Origin: Gnetum montanum
Taxonomy: Eukaryota; Streptophyta; Gnetopsida; Gnetales; Gnetaceae
Assembly: GCA_015680685.1 (NCBI GenBank)
Contig: MNCI01034697.1
Coordinates: forward strand, 904,653 to 968,652
DNA length: 64,000 nucleotides
Direction: 5' to 3'
Positions within the stretch are counted from its first letter, which is position 1; each line of letters begins with the position of its first letter. Below, in pieces: positions 24,740-35,115 of the stretch. The notes under the pieces are model-generated. The model did not search any database, was not told the DNA's origin, and saw only the letters and a program-made list of their open reading frames with translations. Position numbers and translations under genes: made by a program.

Positions 24740-25456
24740 CTATCGTGTGGCTACTGCATATAGGCATCTTTGTATGTTAATCACTTGTGCACACTGATTG
24801 CATGTAGGCAATGATAAACTTTGCACAAACCATGACCTCTGCATGCAATTACACCCTGTGTCATTGTATGCGATGCACAAAACTTTCTTCTTCTCAATCT
24901 TTTCGAATATATTTTCCTTTGATATTTCTAGGGAAAGATCATGGATTCCTAGGCATGTGTCAATGGTGCTTAGCCATGCTCTTCCCATTATGATTGGGAA
25001 GTCCCCCTTACCATTATTTACCTGAATCACTAGGAAGTCAACTAGGTACGACCATCCACAAATAGTGGTAACAATGTCTTCCACCAGTTCCAATGGGATA
25101 GTGATAAACTGGTCAGCCAACTCTAGAAGAATGTTACTCTTTTTCAATAAAGGTAGGTTCCAGGCCTTGTACATTTCTTGAGAAATCAAGTTGACATTGG
25201 AACTTAAATCCAAAAGAGCCTTGCATGGTGCATTTCTAGCAATTTGTAAGTATATTAGAGGACTCCCAAGATCAGAGAATTTCCTGGGAAGGTGGCCAGC
25301 TTTGATCCAATTGGTGATGGTATGTGTTGAGTGTAGTGATTGGGTTGAAGGAGGCTCTGAAGTTTTGATTGATACTAAGGAATCTAAGGAATCAACCGCT
25401 TGTGATTGCAAGGGCTTGGTTGGACTATTGGTTCTAAAGAAAGGTCTTTTCTTCAT
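24740..25456 (-). pseudogene. Protease region of element C
   Basis: A 238-codon open frame, the longest in the window. After a Pro/Ser-rich start it reads TNWIKAGHLPRKFSDLGSPL, then CKALLDLSSNVNLISQEMYK (active-site loop, D-L-S-S where relatives have D-L-G-S), then DFPIIMGRAWLSTIDTCLGI near the C-terminus (equivalent of the family's G-R-x-W). It continues a polyprotein with gag upstream and RT downstream. The corresponding frame in D carries three TAG stops; C keeps Trp, Trp and Gln at those places. An aspartic protease would mature the polyprotein. Confidence 0.85.
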
Positions 25457-25839
25457 GTGGTTGTTGGAACCAATAATAGGTTGAGAGTTAACAACCCTTA
25501 TGGTGTTATGTTGCTACAGCTGAGTAGGGATGTCACCTTGCATCGCGAGAGTAGGTGGTAGTGGAACTATTGGTGGAAGAGATGCAGTCAAATGAGAAGG
25601 ATGATATGCTTGCGGAATATCATCTCTAGAAGAAGGAGTCCCATAATACTTAGGGGCTTAGTAGTGAGGTTGAGGAGTGACGTGACCAGTAGAATCACAT
25701 GGGAAGATTGGTTGCTACACGTAATATCCATACGAGTCAGGTTGCTGATAAAGATACTGTTGCCTTGGTGGTGGCATTCCCCATGATTGTGAGTGCTACC
25801 ACTATTGATATTGCTGAATTGGTCGTGGTGGAGTTCCAC

Positions 25840-27320
25840 TAGGATAATATGTTAAGGGTTGGTGGAATTGCCTTAGGTTACCTTGAGGATAAGATAACCT
25901 TCGGGGTGTTTTCCTTTTGTTTAATCATGGGTTGAGTGCATACACCCCAGACTCCTATAGATGTGAGATTATAGGGCAACATCCCTTAGGATGGTCATAT
26001 TGACATATCTAACATCCACTATCATTGTTTTTTTCCGAATCCACAACCTCTTTAATGATGGCAACTTTGCCCTTACCCTTGCTATGTGCATGTTCAGCCT
26101 CTTTCTTTTTTTCTTTTCTCACTACCTTGCTCTCTAGACTCCTCTACTATTTTAAGAACAGTTTGAAATCCATTGTCTAGGGAATTCCACATTTGTTCTA
26201 CCTTTGCTGAAACTTCTGATGTCATCTTTTGGATAGGCAAAGTTTTCCTATTCACCATCTCTTCGAGTCGTGACTCTTCTTCATCCTCACAAAAACTTAC
26301 TCCCCTCTTCTGAAAGGAAGGATCTCAGTTATACTCTTTTGCACTTTCTATTTTCTGTAGCTCACCTTCTTCCTTAGCAACTTGCTCCAATAGTCATTGA
26401 ATTTGATGAGACCTAAGCTCGGATAATCTCAATTGGGCATAAGTCCTGAGGGTTCTTCTCGTTTCATGCCTAAGCCCATCCACAAGATGGCATGGTTGAT
26501 CCCTTTGTGAATAACCATGACCAAGAAAACAATGTAACAGTGCATAGTATTGGCCCATGGTAGCATCCAAGGGTCCATATCCTCCTTCTTTCTAGCCTTG
26601 GATTTGCTTTTGTAAGTTAAACACTCTAGAGTACGTTTGGTACTTATCGTTGAATAATTCTAACATAGTACTCCATCTACGAATAGATTCTAGTTCTAAG
26701 GACTGGTACCAACTTTTTGCTTCTTTAACTAGTGTCCATAGGAACAACTTAAGTTTTTGTCATTCATTCTCTATGTTTTGTAAGGCACATGCATCATTCA
26801 ATGCTTGTAAATGATTCTGAGGATCAACGTTGTATCCCCCTTCAAATTGTGGGATATTGTTCATATCTAATCTCTTGATCCTACTATCTTTCTGGTGCCT
26901 TGTTGGAATTCTAACAGCCCCAGTTATGTCTAACATACTTTGAGTAGCGAGTAGGGGTTCATCATGATCGTCTCATCCATGGCATCTATGATGCCTACAT
27001 TGTTCCCTACTCTCCCTTCTTCTATGTCGTGACTCTCTAAAGTGCCCTCGTCCTCTTTCCTGGTTGTTTCGTCTATGACTTCCACTTTGCCTAACTTTAT
27101 CCCCATGGTCTTTTTTTTTATGACCGCATTCGGATATTGAAGGAGAGACTAAAGGAGATTATGAAGGTGAAGAAGAAGGAGAATTGTCACCATGATGATG
27201 TCTGCTACCTTCTCTTCTGCGGTCTCAGCCCCAATCGCGATTGTGATCAAAATGTCCACCTTTATCATGAGTTTGTGTCCCTTTTTCGAACCCTTTGTGC
27301 CTGTGGGTATTAGAACCTGG
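25840..27320 (-). pseudogene. gag of element C, main part
   Basis: Broken minus-strand frames collinear with D's gag: Arg/His/Asp-rich near 27220-27000, capsid-like near 26900-26600, Lys/Glu-rich with TVLKIVEES near 26170-26140, knuckle I-C-Q-Y-D-H-P-K-G-C-C near 26020-25985, then a Pro/Gln/Tyr-rich tail to about 25600. The first Cys of the knuckle is followed by a stop. The N-terminal part of gag lies on the other side of D, at 34722-35000. Confidence 0.75.
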
Positions 27321-27325
27321 GTTAT
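27321..27325. other. Target-site duplication of element D, left copy
   Basis: GTTAT, matched exactly at 34452-34456. Confidence 0.9.
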
Positions 27326-27344
27326 TGATGGGACAAAATATCAC

Positions 27345-27435
27345 ATGGATCATGATATCACATACATGATATTGCTGTTGTCGCGATATCGCATCCCTTG
27401 CGATATCATGTCGTCCCCCGCGATATCGTGATGCG
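27345..27435 (+). repeat. GATATC palindrome array in U3 of element D (5' LTR)
   Basis: Repeated words of the type GCGATATCGC and ATGATATCAC upstream of the TATA box: four intact GATATC cores here, two in the 3' LTR of the same element, five to six in the solo LTR (37930-38045) and eight in element E (62930-63055). Confidence 0.9.
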
Positions 27436-27445
27436 CCGTCATATC

Positions 27446-27453
27446 TATAAATA
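27446..27453 (+). promoter_or_regulatory. TATA box of element D 5' LTR
   Basis: TATAAATA, in the same relative place in every LTR examined: 2784, 15472, 33704 on the plus strand; 17275, 19504, 35880, 37919, 41616 and 62913 on the minus strand. Confidence 0.75.
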
Positions 27454-28169
27454 AAAGGTGGCTCTCCCTTGTTTTCCATCCTAGGCTTAGACCATAGTGA
27501 AACTCTGGCAGTTTGATCCCTCCAGAGATAGAATATTTTCCATGTGCCCGCAGTAGGAACTCCAAAGTGAATAGATCTTTATTCGAGCAAACATTGTACT
27601 TGAACACAAGTTTGTGTACGACAATAAAGATGAACTTCTTGGATAAACCTTGCAGTGCATGGAATAGGCTAATTAGGATTTTATTTAATGTTATTTATTG
27701 TTTATTCTTTAATTGCTTTATTAGTTATTAAATCTTTCTCAACCCTTCTCTCCTAGTTAAGTGCCTTAGTATGACTGCTTCGAGCACGTGCATTACACGT
27801 GGTGATCCCAGCAACAATTAGTGTTTGGTAACCACGGTTGCGTTGGTTCAGGGTGTGAACAGTAAGTGGGAACGAATGCTGATGCTAGGTTAATTCAAAC
27901 TTAATTAGTTAGTTAGAGTTAGTAATTAGTCTCTTCAACCCTTCACCTCACTAGCATAGGAGATATACCATAAAAGACTATAAAAATCATATACCTCAGA
28001 CTTACTTAACCATACACCGTGAAAAATACAAGTCTAGGAAGACAAGGAATAATTAACCTTAAGTGTTCCATGAGGCATGCAGGCACATACTCTACGGAGT
28101 TCGACTGGATTGCACGTGTTACGCTCGTATTCGTATGGTTGAGTGTAGGGGTACCTCGCCACTCATCAT

Positions 28170-28187
28170 TGGCACCATTGCCGGGGA
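28170..28187 (+). other. Primer binding site of element D
   Basis: TGGCACCATTGCCGGGGA, one base after the LTR; two mismatches from the complement of the plant tRNA-Asp 3' end. Confidence 0.82.
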
Positions 28188-28299
28188 CTAAGTGTTTGTG
28201 CACGAAGTAGAACATAGGAAATCACTCACATCGTTGGGAGCTTAAACGAACCCTTAGGGTTAATTAAACGAAAAATTATATGACGGTAAAATAGCACAC

Positions 28300-30240
28300 T
28301 GGTAAAATAACAATGTCTTCTTCTTTGAAAAAAAGTAATACACCACCTAGGGATCATACTAGAAACAGTCGGCAGTCTAAAACACATAACCAAAATTAGC
28401 CAATTCCTCAACAACATCGGGTAGTATATACTCATCCTAATTAGTACATACCAGATTTTACCTTTATCCTCCATCAAGATGAATAGCTGCGATGGAGAGA
28501 TTTGCAAGGTAACATAGTGTTACCTCCAGATCGGTCAGTCCCAAACATGCTCCTCCATGCTTTGGCACAAATTGGCATGACTCAGCTCTATGCTGAATAT
28601 GTTATAGGTGATTTTGACACAAGGGATTACTATCCTACATCTACAGAACATATGAGGGACTTAAGGCAGGAGAGCCACCATACACTTTTGAAGGGAAAAG
28701 GGGTCCCGCACGTCCTAAGTGAAATCGGAGATGGTGAACCACTCATAACGGGTTCTCTATCAAATGATGTTTCCCCTCCTAATGATAGTGAGGAGGTGGG
28801 GTATCAGAACCTATGATCCATGATACACAACCCTGGTTCTGATCCCTGTGAATGCCAACTGTTCACTGAGGGGATAATAACACATGACAAGGACGGGCAC
28901 TCAAATAGTCATCATGATTGGGGCCGAAGCCATAGAAGAGAAGGTAGGAAACATTGTCATGGTGATGGTTCTCCTTCTTCTTCCCCTTCTTCACATCATT
29001 CACCCTCTCCTTCCACATTTGGGCGCAGCCATATAGAAAGCATAACGATGAGGATAGAGGTAGAAAAAATGAGAGACCTCGTTGAGAAAGTCGAGAAAGA
29101 GGACAAGGGCATGAACGAAAGGAAAGTAGAGAACAACGTAGACACCATAGACGTCATGAAAGAGATGATCATGATGAGCCCCTACTTGTAACTTGAAGTA
29201 TGCTCGATATAATGGAGGTAGTGAGAATACCGATAAGGCATCAAAGAGATAGCTGGATACAACATCTCACGCTTCAAAGGGGGATACAATGTGGATCTGC
29301 AAAATCATTTACAGGCATTTCATGATGCCTGCACCTTGCAAAACATAGAGAACGAGTGGTAGAAATTGAAGTTGTTTCCCAGGATGCTCATTAAGGAAGC
29401 AGAGAGTTGGTACCGGTCCTTAGAGCCGGAAACCATTAGGAGGTGGAGTACGATGTTAGAACTCTTCAACGATAAATATCAAACGTACTCCAAAGTGTCT
29501 AACATGTGTAAGTAGATCCAAGGATGGAAGCAAGGTACTCATGAACCCTTTGATGCTGCCATGGGCTGCTACTGCACATTGTTACATTGTTGCCTGGGCC
29601 ATGGTTACGCACAGCGGGATCAACTCTGCCACATCGTAGATGGGCTAAGGTATGAAACTAGGAGAACCCTTGGGACTTATGCCCAAGGGAGACTATCGTA
29701 ACTTAGATCCCATGAAATTCATCGCTTGTTGGAGAAAGTAGCCAAAGAAGAAGGGGAGCTACGAAAAAGAGAGAGCGCGAAAGAATATAACCGTGATCCT
29801 TCCCTTCGAAAGAAGGGAGTGAGATTTTGCGATGAAGAGGATGAGTCACCACTTGAAGAGTTGATGAACAAAAAAACCTTGCCTCTTCAAAAGCTAATAA
29901 CAAAAGTATTAGCTAAGGTAGATCAGATACAAGACTCCTTAGATAGTAGACTTGAACTTGTCTTGAAAATCGTAGAGGAGTCTAAGGAGGAATGAAGTAG
30001 TGATAAGGATAAGACAAAGCGAAGAGATTTAGGCCCTGCATGTGACAAGGGTAAGGGAAAATAACTATCTCTGATGAGGTTGTGGATTCAAACACAGATG
30101 ATGATGGTGGATGTGAGATCTGCCAATATGACCATCCTAAAGGATGTTGTCCAATCATCTCACATCTACAAGAGTCCGAGGTGTATGCACTCAACCTGAG
30201 ACTTAACAGACGGTAGACACCCCGGAGGATACCTTATCCC
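28300..30240 (+). pseudogene. gag of element D
   Basis: Open pieces at 28502-28816 (104 codons), 28820-29191 (123) and 29726-29995 (89) belong to one gag interrupted by a few stops and shifts. N-terminal words GNIVLPPDRSVPNMLLHALA match C (34722-35000). A Ser/His/Arg-rich segment follows, then a capsid-like stretch at about 29230-29700 (LQAFHDACTLQ, ESWYRSLEPE), a Lys/Glu-rich stretch with LVLKIVEESKEE, and a knuckle C-E-I-C-Q-Y-D-H-P-K-G-C-C at about 30115-30153. The knuckle spacing CX2CX3HX3C is shorter than the usual retroviral CX2CX4HX4C. A Pro/Gln/Tyr-rich tail continues to 30843. Confidence 0.8.
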
Positions 30241-30348
30241 CAAGGTAACCCAAGACAGTTCCACCAACCGTTAATGTATTATCCAAGTGGAACTCCACCA
30301 CAACCCATCGGGCAACATTAGCAGTGGTAATACCCACAGTCATGGGGG

Positions 30349-31515
30349 ATGCCACTGTTGAAACAACAGTACCCTTATCGACAGCCAGACCCATATGGAT
30401 ACTACGTGCAGCAACTGATTTCTCCAAGTGACTCCATGGGTCACACAACTCCCCAACGTCACTACCAAGTTCAAAAGTACTTTAGAAGGACTCCTTCTCC
30501 TCTGAGAGACGCTCCATACCCATACCATCCTCCTAATCCATCTGCACCTTTTCCATCGGTAGTTCCCATAACACCTCCTGCTCCAACAATGCAAGGGAAA
30601 CTCCCCACTCAACCACAACCACAAAATGCTACGAGAGCCATAAGCATTCAACCCGCTGTTGGTTTTGAAAACCACAAAAAGAGAAGACCTTTCTTCAGAA
30701 CCAAAAGCCCAGATAAGCTCTCACAACAACAAGCGGTTGAGTCTAGGTACGCTCCTCCAACACATAAGGCTTCGGAGCACCCTTCCGTCCAACAACAGAG
30801 CTTAATGCATACGGTTATGTTAACAAATACTGTAGCCGACTAGATCAAGATAGGCCACCTTCCCAGGAAACTATCTGACCCTGGAAGTCCCTTAATCTAC
30901 CTCCAAATCATCGGGAACGAACCACATAAGGCTCTTCTTGACTTAGGTTCTGGAGTCAACTTAATTTCACGAGAAATGTATCAAGCCTAGAACTTGCCCC
31001 AACTTAAGAAGAGCAATATTCAACTAGAGTTGGTAGACTAGTCCATCACCATTCCCTTGGGATTGATGGAGGACATTGTTACCACTGTGTGTGATTGGTC
31101 ATACCCAACAGATTTCTTGGTGATGGCAGTTAACAACAACGTAGGGGACTTCCCAATTATAATGGGAAGGCCATGGCTAAGTACAATAGATGCGTACTTA
31201 GGGATCCGTGATCTTTCCTTGGAGATATCTAAGGTAAATATTTATGGAAAGATCAAGAAGAAGAAAGTTCCGTGCATCACATATAGTGACTCAGAGGTTG
31301 ATGACATGGAGGAATGTTCTGCATCTCTTCCATGCAACTGGTGTGCCCAAGAGACTCAAATTCAAAGATGTCTGTATGTAGCAACCACACAAGTAGTGGA
31401 CACCCCGTGGTTGATAGCTAGTCGAAAGAGCAAACCAACATGCATGGAACGAATTGGGGAAACAACCCATGCCCACAACGAAGGCATAGATACATTGGAG
31501 TATGAGCGTCGCTGA
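30349..31515 (+). pseudogene. gag tail and protease of element D
   Basis: The open piece 30349-30843 (164 codons) is Pro/Gln-rich and ends at a TAG. The protease follows in the same frame: I-K-I-G-H-L-P-R-K, then KALLDLGSGVNLISREMYQA (active-site loop DLGS), then a 152-codon open piece 31057-31515 with DFPIIMGRPWLSTIDAYLGI. Three stops inside this span are all TAG and fall where element C encodes Trp, Trp and Gln. No RT follows, which defines D as a gag/protease-only element. Confidence 0.85.
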
Positions 31516-31669
31516 CTTCCACCCCTTAATCTAAGAACATCAATGGGGAGAAGTTGGGCACTTTTACAAAATTTAAATAGACGTTCATTATTTCGGATCT
31601 CTCCCTTGCAATTTAGTCATGGGGGAGATGGCCACCTATGCTGATCATTTGGGGCCCTCAGTTCTTTTT

Positions 31670-31795
31670 AATTTTTTTTACACATTTTTGTCTTACACGT
31701 TTTTGTTTTACACATTTTTGTTTTACACATTTTTGTCTTACACATTTTTGTTTTACACATTTTTGTTTTACAAGTTTTTGTTTTACAAATTTCTT
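31670..31795 (+). repeat. 15-bp tandem repeat in element D
   Basis: About eight units of TTTTACACATTTTTG, which in translation produce the spurious repeat FTHFC. The same place in element C (about 21540-21600) has only one or two units. Confidence 0.9.
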
Positions 31796-31843
31796 TAACT
31801 TTTCTTATTTTTGTTTTACAACATCGTTATACTTTTTCATTTT

Positions 31844-31844
<1 letters not shown>

Positions 31845-31875
<31 letters not shown>
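31845..31875 (+). repeat. (GT)n microsatellite
   Basis: About 15 uninterrupted GT dinucleotides inside the 3' region of D. Confidence 0.95.
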
Positions 31876-31876
<1 letters not shown>

Positions 31877-33182
31877 CCATCCTGTAAGTTTGTCACCCAA
31901 TAAGTGTTCTTCATGATGGTATGAACTATTTTCCTATTGATTACTAATGTTTGGTTTTTACTTTTAAGTTATGATGTTGATACTAAGGTATGTTCTTTTG
32001 ATATGGCAGGCAATGAGTCCACTTCATCCATTCATCCACAAGTTTCTATGGTCTCTCTTGGCTTGGAATTGTACAGTCCCTTTCTAGTAAGAAATCTAAC
32101 GAATCAGTGACTAGGTATCTCTCAAATTAAGGAAGGACTCAAGGTTTGAAAAGGGTGTGACTTCAAGGGAACTTGATGCTTTTGTGTTGGCCATTCTCTT
32201 GGGTGCTTGGATGCTTTTCTTCTCAAGTTTTCTTACCGTTTTAACGTTACCCAATTCTCGGGAAGCTGAGTAAATAAAAATAACAAAGTCTTTGCATGGT
32301 GTGGTTTGCACACATAAACACATAAAACAAAAAAAAAACAAAAAAAATAAAAAAAAACAAAAAAAAAGGAGAAGAGATTAAGTGAGAATTCAAAGCACAT
32401 CCCTTAGACAAAATAATCCCTTGGGCTAGAAGCACTGGTTATGGAACTCAAATAAAAGGTTCCCTCTAACTAAGGCCCTTCTCGCTCCCATTCTCTTCTC
32501 CTTGTTTCGTTGGAATGGTGGTGGCTCTTGGGCGAAGGCATTCTTGTTACTTCAAGAGGATGGATTGGCCGAATGCATTAATGCAAAGTCACTGGAAGTG
32601 GTTTGTTTGAGGCTGGACTTGGAATGGGATTTGCTAAGTCATATTAACCATGAAACACACAAGGGGCTGTACACCACCTTATTCTTGGGATTCCATTCTA
32701 TTCTCTTCTCTCCATCCTTCTCTCCCCATTATTCACCTCATTGCCAATTGTATCATTAGTGTATATTTTGGTTGATGCATTGTTTTCTTTTTGGTAAATT
32801 CTTGTGGTTAAGACTTTAACTCTTGTCCCACATGACATTCCCAGAGCCTACGGACTCTTTGAATGTGGGTTTGTCAGGGCATTAAGGGCATGAGCCTGCT
32901 TTGGAGAGGACCCACTGACATTCCTATTTGGTGCACCAGTTAAATTATTTTTCCTCACATTTTTGCAATCCATTTTATTTTTTTTTCATTTCCATCTTGA
33001 CATCCATTTCATCGACGTTATAGTTGTCTCTTTTTCTCCATCTTTCTTGTTCTTTTTTTTTCTCCATTCTATCGCTACCGGTAGTTCGTGATTAGTCATG
33101 GGGATACGAGGTGCAATTTTTTTGATTTTCTCCTAACTCCTACACCTTTGGTAGTCATCAATATTATATCTCCAGACCCGTA

Positions 33183-33593
33183 TCAGCCATACCACAACTC
33201 AGCCAATGGACCTTTCACCGAAGCAAGGTATCCACTGCATTGAAATTCATTTACCCTTGCTAATATAAGGACTGTGTTGTGTGTGCAAATGGCAATCATA
33301 CAACAACAAGATTGGATTTGGAGAGAACACTTGAAATGGAGCGGTGTTGAAGTAGCTATGCAAGGAGCAAGATTGATGGCATGCTTACGGATGGATAATG
33401 AAAGGTGCAATCTTGGCATTGGCAGGAGCAAAATTTCTTTCTCTCTCTCTTTCTCAAGCTGCCAAATACGACCTGATGTCAATGTAATAAGGTGTTCACT
33501 CTTGTTGTCATGAACACCAGTTTTGTTGTATCTTGTAATGATGATCCATTCACATGTCATCCCATTAGTTCCATTTTGAGTCAATAATTCCAT
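33183..33593 (-). CDS. Antisense ORF in the 3' region of element D, unknown product
   Basis: A 136-codon open frame on the strand opposite to D, between its second and third polypurine-like motifs. The wording NKTGVHDNKSEHLIT, a basic/acidic run (KEREKE), LLPMPRLHLSLSIRKHAINL and C-T-H-N-T-V is shared with the antisense frame of E (63197-63451), with an in-frame length difference, and more weakly with C (19896-20138). The sense frame here (33274-33513) is also open and shares Trp-rich wording with C. No known domain is recognised. Antisense extra ORFs are described in some plant Ty3/gypsy elements, so this may be one. Confidence 0.45.
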   Translation of the reverse strand: MELLTQNGTNGMTCEWIIITRYNKTGVHDNKSEHLITLTSGRIWQLEKEREKEILLLPMPRLHLSLSIRKHAINLAPCIATSTPLHFKCSLQIQSCCCMIAICTHNTVLILARVNEFQCSGYLASVKGPLAELWYG

Positions 33594-33651
33594 ACCTTCC
33601 CAATATTTTGTAAGGAACTCGAGGATGAGTTTTCATTTAGTCATGGGGGTA

Positions 33652-34451
33652 TGATGGGACGTGATATCGCATGGGCCGTGATATCACGGTGCGCCGTCAT
33701 ATCTATAAATAAGAGGTGGCTCTCCCTTGTTTTCCATCCTAGGCTTAGACCGTAGTGAAACTCTAGTAGTTTGATCCCTCCAGAGATAGAATATTTTCCA
33801 TGTGCCCGCAGTAAGAACTCCAAAGTGAACGGATCTTTATTCGAGCAAACATTGTACCTGAACACAAGTTTGTGTACGGCAATAAAGATAAACTTCTTGG
33901 ATAAACCTTGTAGTACATGGAATAGGCTAATTAGGATTTTATTTAATGTTATTTATTGTTTATTCTTTAATTGCTTTATTAGTTATTAAATCTTTCTAAA
34001 CCCTTCTCTCCTAGTTAAGTGCCTCAGTACGATCACTTCAAGCACATGCGTTACGTGTGGTGATCCCAGCAACAATTAGCATTTGGTAACCATGGTTGCA
34101 TTGGTTCAGGGTGTGAACGGTAAGTGGGAATGAATGCTGATGCTAGGTTAATTTAGACTTAATTAGCTAGTTAGAGTTAGTAATTAGTTAGTTAGAGTTT
34201 GTAATTAGTCTCTTCAACTCTTCACCTCACTAGCATAGGAGATAAAACATAAAAGACTATAAAAATCATATACATCAGACTTACTTAACCATACACCATG
34301 AAAAATACAAGTAAGTCTGGGAAGACAACGAATAATTAACCTTAAGTGTTCCATGAGGCGTGTCAGCACTTAGTCTACGAAGTTCGACCAAATCACGCGT
34401 GTTACGCTCGTATTCGTATGGTTGAGTGAAGAGGTACCTCACCACTCATCA
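33652..34451 (+). repeat. 3' LTR of element D
   Basis: Starts TGATGGGACG, ends CCACTCATCA, length 800, TATAAATA at 33704-33711. It carries two GATATC palindromes in U3 and a short repeated TTAGTTAGAG word near 34160-34200 not seen in the 5' LTR. Confidence 0.95.
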
Positions 34452-34456
34452 GTTAT
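34452..34456. other. Target-site duplication of element D, right copy
   Basis: GTTAT, identical to 27321-27325. Confidence 0.9.
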
Positions 34457-34721
34457 GAATAGTGGAATGAAGGTTCTAATACACAATCCCTTGGCCAAAG
34501 TCAAGGGGAGGAACATCGTTGTATAGGCAACTCCCTGAGGTAGGTTCACCACCCTCATTTTCGCTTAAGATATGTGGGGCATCCTAAGACCACTTACCCT
34601 TCAAAGAATTATGATGTCTCTCCTGTTGCAAGTCCCTTTGACATTGTGCCTCTATGTGACGGTATTCTCTTGAGTTACGGTCTTGCACAATGTATTTTGC
34701 ATGTAAGTGCAACATGCCAAT

Positions 34722-35000
34722 TCATGTGAGAGCATGAAGAAGCATGCTCGGGACTGAATAATTGGGAGGTAATACTATGTTACCTTCTAAGTTTCGCCAA
34801 CATAGTTGTTCATCTTGATGGTGGATAAAGGTGAAGTCTGGTATATATTCATTGGGATGAATATATACCACTCGAACTTGTTGAGGGACTGGTAGATCAA
34901 CGTCATGTGTATTACGCTGCTGATTGTTTCCTGTTTCAGACCTAGGTGGTGAGGCACTTTCGTATGAAGAAGGAGACATACTTGTATGTTCAGTGTGCAA
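34722..35000 (-). pseudogene. gag N-terminus of element C
   Basis: A 92-codon open frame with ATG at 35000 (MHTEHTSMSPSSYESASPP). Its second half (YIPDFTFIHHQDEQLCWRN, then GNIVLPPNYSVPSMLLHALT) matches the gag start of D. It is separated from the rest of C's gag by the D insertion. It begins about 115 bases after the LTR edge, a normal distance for a leader. Confidence 0.85.
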
Positions 35001-35096
35001 TGTATTCTAGTTTATTATTTTCTCAACCAACCCTAAGGATTTGTTCCAATGATGTGAATGATATCCTATGTTCTAATTAGCGCACAAACAACTAAG

Positions 35097-35114
35097 TCCC
35101 TGGCAATGGCAGTA
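35097..35114 (-). other. Primer binding site of element C
   Basis: On the minus strand TACTGCCATTGCCAGGGA begins one base after the LTR; a mutated form of the tRNA-Asp-like site of D. Confidence 0.75.
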
Positions 35115-35115
35115 A

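Larger units (their letters stand above)
27326..28168 (+). repeat. 5' LTR of element D
   Basis: Starts TGATGGGACA, ends CCACTCATCA, length 843. TATAAATA at 27446-27453. Upstream are four GATATC-centred palindromes plus a mutated one. It is 43 bases longer than the 3' LTR, much of the difference lying in that array. Confidence 0.95.
31530..33651 (+). other. 3' non-coding region of element D
   Basis: Three similar motifs punctuate it: ATTTAGTCATGGGGGAGATG at 31611-31630, ATTAGTCATGGGGATACG at 33091-33108 and ATTTAGTCATGGGGGTA at 33635-33651; the last is the polypurine tract at the LTR edge. Between the first two lie a 15-bp tandem repeat (31670-31795), a (GT)n run (31845-31875) and an A-rich tract (32325-32370). 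The stretch is collinear with the 3' regions of C and E. Confidence 0.8.
27326..34451 (+). mobile_element. Element D: non-autonomous gag/protease LTR element, plus strand
   Basis: A 7126-bp element with 5' LTR 27326-28168, primer site 28170-28187, gag about 28300-30240, protease about 30840-31515, 3' non-coding region 31530-33651 and 3' LTR 33652-34451, flanked by exact GTTAT duplications inside the gag of C. RT, RNase H and integrase are absent: the protease runs straight into the motif that follows integrase in C. The LTRs are nearly identical outside a copy-number change in U3, so D is the youngest complete insertion here. This layout resembles the gag-bearing non-autonomous plant elements called TR-GAG. 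Confidence 0.95.

Noticed and set aside
31638-31916. Plus-strand frame with FTHFC repeats and a Cys/Val run
   Set aside because: It is the translation of a 15-bp tandem repeat and a (GT)n microsatellite in the 3' region of D.
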